This document shows positions 5,547 through 12,743 of a DNA stretch of 14,749 nt, piece after piece. Numbering within the stretch: position 1 is the first letter of the stretch; each line of letters opens with the position of its first letter. Both the position numbers and the translations under genes were made by a program. The DNA comes from Clostridia bacterium (GTDB lineage: Bacteria > Bacillota > Clostridia > Oscillospirales > Acutalibacteraceae). The stretch spans positions 1 to 14,749 of the forward strand of contig JAGAZW010000218.1 of assembly GCA_017939855.1 (NCBI GenBank), given 5' to 3'. The notes under the pieces are model-generated. The model saw only the letters and a list, made by a program, of their open reading frames with translations. It ran no database searches and had not been told where the DNA came from.

Positions 5547-7067
5547 TTATATAACAGTTATAATACCAACAAGGTATTTCTTAAGTCTTATCAAATCAAT
5601 TAGATTTGTAGTTCCGTCAAGGTTTATATCAGAAAGTGTCTCGGAGAAAAAGCTGTCAGGCTGTTGCAGAATATAATTAACAATGCTTGAAAGATCTATG
5701 GCGTCTATAGAATTATCGCAGTTTATGTCACCAATTTTTAAACGAAATTTGTTATCCTTTGAATTGGTATAATCGTAGTTTTCCACAACCCCCACATAGC
5801 CCTCGCCGTATGGATAAATAGTGTTTATTATATTATCAGAAGTATATAGGGTGTCGGCAGTGAGTGTATCGAGATTAAGCCTTATAACAGAATACAGAGA
5901 ATTGATGTAAAGACAGTTTCCTAAAATAAAGGAGCCTTTGATTTCGTTGATACTGCCACTGTAATTCAAGTCGAGCGAGTATAGTTGCTCTTTGCTTGTG
6001 AAATCGTTTGTCAGTTTATAGATAGTAGTAGGCAGCAGCGCCTCGGCGCCGTACCAATAGCCGTTATAATAACCTAAAGGGGTGTGTATATTGCGAAAAG
6101 ATGCGTTGGAGAATTTATCGGAATCACATATAACATCTGAAAATGAAAGGGGAGTGTGCCATTCGGAGTGACCCTTTTGAAGAGACATTTCGCTGTCGTT
6201 GAGTAGTAGGCAAGTATGTCTTACGAGACCTTTAAAATCGTAGGTACTACCTGATGAGTCTGTAAAAACAGGGTCGTCGTGAGTACAGTCAAGATGATAA
6301 TATTCGTCCTCTAATTTAACGATATTCCAGATGTGATTATCTGTGCGGTCGATAACACTCTCACTTTCAATGCCCAAGCGTTGCATAATAGCGTTGAAAG
6401 CGGCGGTGTAGCCTTGACAAACGCCCACTTTTTGTTTAAAAAAGCCGTACATATCCGAAACGGCTTTTGCGACTTGCGCAGAGTCTGAAGAAAAAAGTCG
6501 TGTATCATAAGCGAAATTCAAAGCGATATAGTCTTGAATATATATTACCTTTTCGGTGTCGCTGAAATTTTGTGGAATATCACAGATTATATCTTCTATC
6601 TCGCTTTTGCAGTATTCGATTCTGCTTTGATATTCCTCAAAGGAAATATTGTAAATAGGGGATATACTTGTGATTTTGAGGGTTGAGGAATTTGCTGAAA
6701 CCTGAAATTCTTTAGTATTAAAAAGATAAGGATATGCAGCGATCACTTCGCTGTAAATATTAACAAGGCAGGGGTCTATATAATAGTTGCCGTCGGACTT
6801 TTGAAGGTAAAAACCGTATTTTGAAACATTAAGCGATTCCTGCATATTCCAAAGACATTCATAAAGAGAATTGGATAAATTTGTAAGCTGAGTCTGTGTT
6901 AAGGAGCCGAAGCGTTCACTAACAGAGCTGGGAACGGGACTGCTCTCGTCAGAGAAGAAGAATGACACCTGCGCTTTTATACAGATATCTGTTTGCGCAT
7001 TTGCGGGTATATACAAAGCGCAAACAAGGTTTGCAAAAGTGACTATAAATACTATCAGTCTTTTCAT
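5547..7067 (-). CDS. Secreted transglutaminase-like protein with C-terminal type I dockerin
   Basis: A 506-residue exported protein. Residues 1-24 form a signal peptide (MKRLIVFIVTFANLV, cleavage likely after ANA). A transglutaminase-like (papain-fold) core spans about 170-270. The probable triad is C217 in GVCQGYTAAF, H245 in NHIWNIV and D260 in YHLDCTHDDP. Residues about 320-440 form an uncharacterised, beta-rich stretch with several YxG and LYxxD elements. The C-terminus (about 444-502) is a dockerin with two calcium loops: D447/N449/D451/D458 and D480/N482/D484/D491. Each loop is followed by a helix (SSIVNYIL and IRLKKYLVG). The ATG overlaps the stop of the upstream cohesin gene (ATGA), so translation is coupled. 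The protein should be secreted and docked on a cohesin, plausibly its neighbour. Whether the core acts as a protease, peptidase or crosslinking enzyme is not known. Confidence 0.9.
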   Translation of the reverse strand: MKRLIVFIVTFANLVCALYIPANAQTDICIKAQVSFFFSDESSPVPSSVSERFGSLTQTQLTNLSNSLYECLWNMQESLNVSKYGFYLQKSDGNYYIDPCLVNIYSEVIAAYPYLFNTKEFQVSANSSTLKITSISPIYNISFEEYQSRIEYCKSEIEDIICDIPQNFSDTEKVIYIQDYIALNFAYDTRLFSSDSAQVAKAVSDMYGFFKQKVGVCQGYTAAFNAIMQRLGIESESVIDRTDNHIWNIVKLEDEYYHLDCTHDDPVFTDSSGSTYDFKGLVRHTCLLLNDSEMSLQKGHSEWHTPLSFSDVICDSDKFSNASFRNIHTPLGYYNGYWYGAEALLPTTIYKLTNDFTSKEQLYSLDLNYSGSINEIKGSFILGNCLYINSLYSVIRLNLDTLTADTLYTSDNIINTIYPYGEGYVGVVENYDYTNSKDNKFRLKIGDINCDNSIDAIDLSSIVNYILQQPDSFFSETLSDINLDGTTNLIDLIRLKKYLVGIITVI

Positions 7068-8110
7068 TTTTTCTTACCTTTTTTAATAATGGAGAAAATT
7101 ATTATAGCCGATATCAACGCCAGAGCTGTCGCACAAATACAGATAATGATTATATTTCGAGTTGAAAAGAAGTCAGAATCGGAGGATTTATTATCTGATG
7201 AAGCTTTTTGTTCTTCCTCTTTGGCGGCTTCCTCTCTTTTTTCTTCCTCTATAATTTCTTCGAGCACATCCCAGCTTTCAGGCGGCACTATTTGATCCTG
7301 CACATTTTCAAAGTTGTTTTCTTCTGATATTTCAAGATCAAAATAGGTTTCGTCCTTTGTGGCTGAGCAGGATTTACAGTGTCTGCTCATAATCCCTTGG
7401 CTTTCGGCGGTGGCGGTCTTGTCAATAGTCCACTCATCAGCAAAATCGTGACCTACAGCAGCAATTTCTTCAAGTTCTGTATGACCGCAGTATTCACGGG
7501 TACAGCTTCTTGTTTTAGCGCCCTTTTCCTCACAAGAAGGCTTTAATGTTTCTTGCCAGGACGAAAATTTGTGTCCCGAGTTTGCGCAGGTTTCCCCGAT
7601 TGTAACAGAGCCATTTTTGATTATAGGATTAATCGGTGTATGCTCTTTGTTGGCAAAGCAGCCTTTAAGACTATCGCCGTTTTTTTGTGGATTTATATTT
7701 TGAATTTTAAAGGCATATTCACCGGGTGCTACATCTTGGTTTACGGTGAAGGTTATAGAAAATATGGTGCCGTTATAAGAAATGTTTGTTGACTCGCAGT
7801 TTACAAAGCTAACATATCCATCTTCTGAGTGGTTTGCAAACATATAATCCGAGAGTCCGCCACGTGTAGTTTTTACGTAGGTCACTGCTGCCGGATCATA
7901 AGAAACGGTAAAGGACATCGCCTGGATGCCGGGGTTGTTCGAAATATCAATGTTTATGATAATTTCGTCTTCTGCAACGGCTGTAACCTTGGAAACAGAA
8001 ACAGTGGGTTCTTCTTTTGCCGCAGCTGTAATTGGGGATACGATAATAGAAAGTGCAAAAAGCACAACACCTAATTTTAAAATCAGACTTTTCAAAAAGC
8101 TCACATCCAA
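7064..8110 (-). CDS. Membrane-anchored single-cohesin surface protein
   Basis: A surface receptor of about 348 residues. A signal peptide (LILKLGVVLFALSIIV, ending near ITAAA) is followed by a cohesin-like domain at about 36-172 (VSVSKVTAVAEDEIIINID, NNPGIQAMSFTVSYDP, GTIFSITFTV). Residues 175-250 hold Cys/His repeats of the C..GH..W type (C175, GH 179-180, C193, C203, C208, GH 209-210, GH 220-221, C245, C248). Then come an acidic Glu-rich linker (283-303), one membrane helix (320-342) and a KKGKKK tail. There is no LPxTG sorting signal. No in-frame ATG exists near the start: the candidates are TTG 8110, GTG 8104 and TTG 8095, and none has a convincing ribosome site. The longest frame is listed, though 8095 gives the most typical signal peptide. 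It precedes the dockerin gene with a 4-base overlap. Confidence 0.85.
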   Translation of the reverse strand: MDVSFLKSLILKLGVVLFALSIIVSPITAAAKEEPTVSVSKVTAVAEDEIIINIDISNNPGIQAMSFTVSYDPAAVTYVKTTRGGLSDYMFANHSEDGYVSFVNCESTNISYNGTIFSITFTVNQDVAPGEYAFKIQNINPQKNGDSLKGCFANKEHTPINPIIKNGSVTIGETCANSGHKFSSWQETLKPSCEEKGAKTRSCTREYCGHTELEEIAAVGHDFADEWTIDKTATAESQGIMSRHCKSCSATKDETYFDLEISEENNFENVQDQIVPPESWDVLEEIIEEEKREEAAKEEEQKASSDNKSSDSDFFSTRNIIIICICATALALISAIIIFSIIKKGKKK

Positions 8111-8128
8111 ACAAAATATTATAGTATA

Positions 8129-8157
8129 ATTATATTACCAAAAAGGCTCGTTGTCAA
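8129..8157 (-). promoter_or_regulatory. Consensus sigma-A promoter of the cohesin-dockerin operon
   Basis: On the minus strand, a perfect TTGACA (8157-8152) and perfect TATAAT (8134-8129) are 17 bases apart. The predicted start is near 8122, leaving only about 12-27 bases of leader depending on the start codon. A second TATAAT (8123-8118) lacks a matching -35. Confidence 0.85.
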
Positions 8158-8194
8158 ATAAACCGGGCTGGATATATTTTGTAATTTAAAATAC

Positions 8195-8223
8195 TTGATT
8201 AAAGCTGTAAAATATAGTATAAT
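8195..8223 (+). promoter_or_regulatory. Sigma-A promoter of the miaB-ymcA-mutSL-miaA cluster
   Basis: TTGATT (8195-8200) and TATAAT (8218-8223) with a 17-base spacer. The predicted start is near 8230, about 24 bases before the miaB TTG start. The promoter is divergent from that of the cohesin gene, with 37 bases between the two -35 elements. Confidence 0.77.
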
Positions 8224-8253
8224 ATATTAGTTTAAAAGCGAGGTGTCAAACGG

Positions 8254-9660
8254 TTGTCAGATTCTATAAAAAATCCTCTTTATGATGCGCAGCAGACAGC
8301 ATTTGCCGAAAAGTTAAAGGACATGCTTCTTGCTCGTCACGGAAAAAAGCCTAAGGCATATATAGTAACCTATGGTTGTCAGCAGAATGTTAGTGATTCC
8401 GAAAAGATAAAAGGGATGCTACACGTTTGCGGATATGAGTTTACCGATTCTCCCGAAGACGCCCAGTTTATACTTTTTAACACCTGTGCCGTGCGAGGTC
8501 ATGCAGAGGACAGGGTGCTTGGTAATGTCGGAGCTATGAAGAAGCACAAAAAAGAAAACCCTGATATAATAATCGCAATTTGCGGGTGTATGGCTCAGCA
8601 ACAAGTAAATGCGGACAGATTTACAAAAAGCTATCCTTATGTAGATATTATTTTCGGCACCCAGGTAACCCACAGACTGCCCGAATTTATTTATAAACGC
8701 ATAACCTCCCAAAAAAGAATAAAGGAACTGGCTTTAGATAACGAAAAAATAGTGGAGAATGTACCGATATGTCGTGATGGCACCTTTAAAGCCTTTGTTT
8801 CGGTTATGTATGGCTGTAACAACTTTTGCAGCTATTGTATAGTGCCTTATGTGCGAGGCGCAGAGCGTTCAAGAGAAAGCAAAGAAATTATAAAAGAAGT
8901 AGAAGAGCTGGTTGCCGCAGGGTATAAGGAAATAATGCTTTTGGGACAAAATGTTAACTCTTATGGTTTGGGTTTAAAAGAAGACATTAATTTCGCACGT
9001 CTTTTAAGGCGAATAAACGAAATAGACGGTGACTTCCGAATACGCTTTATGACCTCTCATCCAAAGGATTGTACGATAGAGCTCCTTGAAACAATACGTG
9101 ACTGCGAAAAGATAGAGCGTCATCTTCATTTGCCATTTCAAAGCGGTTCTAATCGAATCTTAAAAATGATGAATCGCCGATACACAAGAGAAAGTTATCT
9201 TTCTCTCATAGAATCGGCAAAGGAAATTATTCCTGATGTAACCTTTACTTCGGACATAATAGTAGGTTTCCCCGGGGAAACAAAACCCGATTTCGAGGAA
9301 ACACTTTCATTAATAAAGCAGGTTGAATTTCTATCTCTTTTCACATTCATTTATTCTCCGAGAAACGGTACACCTGCCGCAATTATGGATGACCCTGTAA
9401 GCCGTGAGGAAAAGGGTGAATGGTTTAGCCGACTTTTGAAACTTCAAGAGGAAATTGAGAATAAAAAAAGGGAAGAATATATAGGCAAAACCTATCGTGT
9501 GTTAGCGGAAGAAATCTCTGTTAAAACGGGAAGACTTGTGGGTAAATCAAGTAACGGAATAGGTGTAGAGTTCCCCGCGAACAAAAATCTTATAGGCGAA
9601 TTTTGTACGGTTAAAATAATAGGGTACGAAAATGCCTTTATAGGCGAAATAATAAGATAA
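8254..9660 (+). CDS. miaB: MiaB, tRNA-2-methylthio-N6-dimethylallyladenosine synthase
   Basis: A radical SAM methylthiotransferase of 468 residues that converts i6A37 to ms2i6A37 in tRNAs reading UNN codons. The N-terminal UPF0004 domain has cysteines C42, C78 and C112 for the auxiliary [4Fe-4S] cluster. The radical SAM motif CNNFCSYC gives C188, C192 and C195. A C-terminal TRAM domain covers roughly 402-468. The start is a TTG preceded by GAGGTG at 8 bases; no ATG lies nearby. Length and motif order are normal for MiaB. It heads a plus-strand cluster, 19 bases before the ymcA-like gene, and miaA, which makes its substrate, is the last gene seen in the same cluster. Confidence 0.96.
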   Translation: MSDSIKNPLYDAQQTAFAEKLKDMLLARHGKKPKAYIVTYGCQQNVSDSEKIKGMLHVCGYEFTDSPEDAQFILFNTCAVRGHAEDRVLGNVGAMKKHKKENPDIIIAICGCMAQQQVNADRFTKSYPYVDIIFGTQVTHRLPEFIYKRITSQKRIKELALDNEKIVENVPICRDGTFKAFVSVMYGCNNFCSYCIVPYVRGAERSRESKEIIKEVEELVAAGYKEIMLLGQNVNSYGLGLKEDINFARLLRRINEIDGDFRIRFMTSHPKDCTIELLETIRDCEKIERHLHLPFQSGSNRILKMMNRRYTRESYLSLIESAKEIIPDVTFTSDIIVGFPGETKPDFEETLSLIKQVEFLSLFTFIYSPRNGTPAAIMDDPVSREEKGEWFSRLLKLQEEIENKKREEYIGKTYRVLAEEISVKTGRLVGKSSNGIGVEFPANKNLIGEFCTVKIIGYENAFIGEIIR

Positions 9661-9679
9661 AAAGAAAGGAATTTTTAAA

Positions 9680-10087
9680 ATGGGTATTATTGAAACAACA
9701 AGAATTTTAGGAGCCGAGGTCCAAAAGGACGAACGCTTTTTAGAGTTTGCAAAAGCGAAACTTGCGGTTGATAACGACGAAGCTCTTCAAAAGAATATCG
9801 GCGAATTTAATATTATAAGAATGAATCTTGAGCAGGAAATGGCAAAAGAGGATCGTGACGAAGAAAAAATTAAGGAAATAAACGAGAATCTTAGAAATAT
9901 ATATACGAGTGTTATGTCGAGCGATGCAATGCTTAAGTTCAATACCGCAAAAGCGGCACTTGATGCTATACTCAACGATATAAACAGTATGATTGTTCAG
10001 TGTGTAGAAGGGGCAGATCCTCAAACTGTTGAGCCTGAAACTCATTCATGCTCAGGCAGCTGCAGCTCTTGCGGTGGATGCCACTAA
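9680..10087 (+). CDS. ymcA: YlbF/YmcA (RicA/RicF) family protein with Cys-rich tail
   Basis: A 135-residue, mostly alpha-helical protein of the YlbF/YmcA family. In Bacillus subtilis the members YmcA, YlbF and YaaT form a complex (RicAFT) that carries iron-sulfur clusters, affects RNase Y-dependent mRNA processing and influences competence, biofilm formation and sporulation. The body (about 1-110) is charged and helical, with a coiled-coil-like middle (50-75). The tail ends with cysteines at 124, 128, 131 and 134 (CSGSCSSCGGCH), plus C108, well suited to metal or Fe-S binding. The position between miaB and mutS matches B. subtilis ymcA, although cotE is absent here. The choice between YmcA and YlbF rests on synteny. 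AAAGGA lies about 9 bases before the ATG. Confidence 0.8.
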   Translation: MGIIETTRILGAEVQKDERFLEFAKAKLAVDNDEALQKNIGEFNIIRMNLEQEMAKEDRDEEKIKEINENLRNIYTSVMSSDAMLKFNTAKAALDAILNDINSMIVQCVEGADPQTVEPETHSCSGSCSSCGGCH

Positions 10088-10126
10088 TTAAAGACTATAA
10101 AATTTTAGAGGGGAGTGTGTGGGAAT

Positions 10127-12724
10127 ATGGCAGAGCTTTCGCCAATGATGCGTCAGTATGTAGAGCTTAAAGAGCGCAACAATGATAGCATACTTATGTT
10201 TCGTCTGGGAGATTTTTATGAAATGTTTTTTGAGGATGCAAAGGTTGCGTCTGAAGAGCTCGATTTAACACTGACGGGCAGAGATTGCGGACTCGAAGAA
10301 AGAGCTCCTATGTGCGGAGTGCCATATCACAGCTGCGAAGGCTATATATCAAGGCTTGTGGAAAAAGGATATAAAGTAGCCATATGTGAGCAGCTTGAGG
10401 ACCCCTCAAAAGCAAAGGGAATCGTTAAAAGAGATATAACCAGAATTATCACACCGGGTACTGTTATAGAAGACACTATGTTGGATGAGTCAAGAAACAA
10501 CTACTTAGCCTCCCTTTGTTTCGGTGAACAGTCGGCGGCACTTTGTTTTGTTGATGCCTCTACAGGCAGTTGTCATATTACCGAAATTTCCGGTTGCGAT
10601 ATGCAAAGAAGAGTAACCGATGAGATAATGAGGTTTTCTCCGAGTGAAATTCTTATAGACCGCAGTGTTTATAAAAACCGGTTCCTTTCGGATTTCTTAA
10701 AAAATACCTATAACGGTGCTGTAACTGTAAGACCCGAGGAAAGCTTTGATGCAGAAGCTACAAACGACCTTATTTGTTCGGTTTTCGAGGTTGTAAGCCC
10801 TGAAAATCTGGGAGTAGAAAAAAACAGCAATTTGCAACAGGCTTTAGGAGCCGCAGTTGAGTATCTTCACGAAAACAGCAGAGGTAACAAGATACTTCTT
10901 AAAAGCGTCGATGTATACAGTGAGTCAAAGCTTATGCGTCTTGATATGACCGCTATAAGAAATCTGGAGCTTTGCGAAACAATGCGGAGCAAGGCTAAAA
11001 AAGGCTCACTGCTTTGGGTGCTTGACAGAACAAAAACCGCAATGGGTAAGCGCCTTATAAGAAGTTGGATACTAAATCCGTTACTTTCAATGTCTGAAAT
11101 CGTTTTAAGACAAAACGGTGTTGAGGAGCTTTGTCAGAATACTCTAAAACGTGGCGAATTATCCGAATATATGGGCAGTGTCAGAGACATAGAGCGCATA
11201 ATAACAAAGGCGGTTTACGGCACTGCCAATCCGAAGGATTTATTAAATCTTGCCGCTACGACCCGTAATTTCCCCATTATAAAGGAGCTTCTTAGAGGGT
11301 CGTCTTGTAAAATACTTCAAGGCATTTACAGTGAAATAGATCCCTGCCGAGATATTGCCGATTTAATAGAATCGGCTATTGATGAAAATTCGGGTCTTCT
11401 TATGAAGGATGGCGGAATAATAAAGGACGGCTTTAATAGCGATGTTGATCGTCTTCGTGAAGATATGAACGGCGGAACGTCATATCTTACCGAAATCGAA
11501 AACAGAGAACGTGAAAGAACCGGCATTAAAAATCTTCGTGTTCGGTATAATAAGGTTTTTGGTTATTATATCGAGGTCACAAATTCCTTTAAAAATCTTG
11601 TGCCCGAAGACTACATAAGGAAACAGACCCTCACAAACGCCGAGCGTTATATAACCGAGGAGCTGAAAATTCTTGAAACGAGAGTTTTGGGTGCTAAAGA
11701 TAAACTGTCAGCACTGGAATACGAGCTTTTTGACAACATAAGGAAACAGGTAGCATCAGCAGCAGAGAAATTCCGCATTACCGCAGATGCAATTGCAAGA
11801 CTTGATGTTTTGTGTTCCTTTGCAGCAGCGGCTGTAGACAATAATTATACCCGTCCCATTATTGACAACAGTGGCACCGTTTCGATAGACGCAGGTCGTC
11901 ATCCGGTTGTTGAGCAGCTGATAAAAACTCCGTTTGTTACAAACGATACATATTTAGATAACAAAGAAAATCGTTGCGCTATAATAACGGGTCCTAATAT
12001 GGCGGGTAAATCTACATATATGCGTCAGACGGCCCTTATAGTCCTTATGGCGCAAATCGGATCGTTTGTACCTGCTCAAAATGCCAGAATTGGTATAGTG
12101 GACGCCATTTTTACCCGTGTGGGAGCTTCCGACGATCTTGCAAGTGGACAGTCTACATTTATGGTAGAAATGAGTGAGGTCGCAGACATTCTGAAAAACG
12201 CCACAAAAAACAGCCTCCTTATTTTAGACGAAATCGGCAGAGGTACTTCTACCTACGACGGAATGTCAATAGCAAGGGCGGTGCTTGAATATGTGGCGGA
12301 CAAGAAAAAGTTAGGCGCAAAAGCGCTCTTTGCTACCCATTATCACGAGCTTACCTCAATGGAAAATGAGTTAAGTGGGGTTAAAAACTATAATATCGCT
12401 GCTAAAAAACGGGGTGACGATATTATTTTTCTGCGACGAATAATACCGGGTAGTGCAGATCAGAGCTATGGTATTGAGGTTGCGAACTTAAGCGGCATAC
12501 CAAAGACGGTAATAGAACGGGCAAAGGAAATATTAAAACAAACCGAAGAACAGGGTATAGTCACATATAAAAAGGTAGCAAGTGACGACTCTATGATACC
12601 TCTTGAGCTTCAGGGTGCGCAGGACATTTTAGAAGAGCTAAAGGTTCTCGATGTCAACACACTGACCCCGATTGAAGCGATGGGAATGCTTTTTGACCTT
12701 GTTAATAAGGCAAAATCAATTTAA
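10127..12724 (+). CDS. mutS: MutS, DNA mismatch recognition ATPase
   Basis: An 865-residue mismatch repair protein that binds base mismatches and small loops and recruits MutL. The mismatch-contact motif FYE (30-32, F30 and E32) is in GDFYEMFFEDA. The ABC-type ATPase has Walker A GPNMAGKST (622-630) and Walker B LLILDEIGRG (D701, E702), then STYDG and FATHYHE. The C-terminus has LTPIEAMGMLFDLV, typical of MutS1. The ATG at 10127 is chosen because AGGGGAG lies 11 bases upstream and the protein then begins like other MutS proteins. A GTG at 10115 would overlap that site. It lies 39 bases after the ymcA-like gene and 19 bases before mutL. All expected domains are intact. Confidence 0.97.
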   Translation: MAELSPMMRQYVELKERNNDSILMFRLGDFYEMFFEDAKVASEELDLTLTGRDCGLEERAPMCGVPYHSCEGYISRLVEKGYKVAICEQLEDPSKAKGIVKRDITRIITPGTVIEDTMLDESRNNYLASLCFGEQSAALCFVDASTGSCHITEISGCDMQRRVTDEIMRFSPSEILIDRSVYKNRFLSDFLKNTYNGAVTVRPEESFDAEATNDLICSVFEVVSPENLGVEKNSNLQQALGAAVEYLHENSRGNKILLKSVDVYSESKLMRLDMTAIRNLELCETMRSKAKKGSLLWVLDRTKTAMGKRLIRSWILNPLLSMSEIVLRQNGVEELCQNTLKRGELSEYMGSVRDIERIITKAVYGTANPKDLLNLAATTRNFPIIKELLRGSSCKILQGIYSEIDPCRDIADLIESAIDENSGLLMKDGGIIKDGFNSDVDRLREDMNGGTSYLTEIENRERERTGIKNLRVRYNKVFGYYIEVTNSFKNLVPEDYIRKQTLTNAERYITEELKILETRVLGAKDKLSALEYELFDNIRKQVASAAEKFRITADAIARLDVLCSFAAAAVDNNYTRPIIDNSGTVSIDAGRHPVVEQLIKTPFVTNDTYLDNKENRCAIITGPNMAGKSTYMRQTALIVLMAQIGSFVPAQNARIGIVDAIFTRVGASDDLASGQSTFMVEMSEVADILKNATKNSLLILDEIGRGTSTYDGMSIARAVLEYVADKKKLGAKALFATHYHELTSMENELSGVKNYNIAAKKRGDDIIFLRRIIPGSADQSYGIEVANLSGIPKTVIERAKEILKQTEEQGIVTYKKVASDDSMIPLELQGAQDILEELKVLDVNTLTPIEAMGMLFDLVNKAKSI

Positions 12725-12743
12725 AAGTAAAGAAGGTGCAAAA

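Noticed and set aside
7064..7130. LPxTG-type sortase signal at the end of the cohesin protein
   Set aside because: No LPxTG or similar motif precedes the helix; the protein appears to be held by the membrane helix and Lys-rich tail alone.
10115..10126. GTG at 10115 as the mutS start
   Set aside because: It overlaps the AGGGGAG ribosome site; ATG 10127 gives the normal MutS N-terminus.
12672..12743. Upstream ATG at 12672 for mutL
   Set aside because: It lies inside mutS, has no ribosome site and adds 24 residues not seen in MutL; ATG 12744 has AAGGTG upstream.
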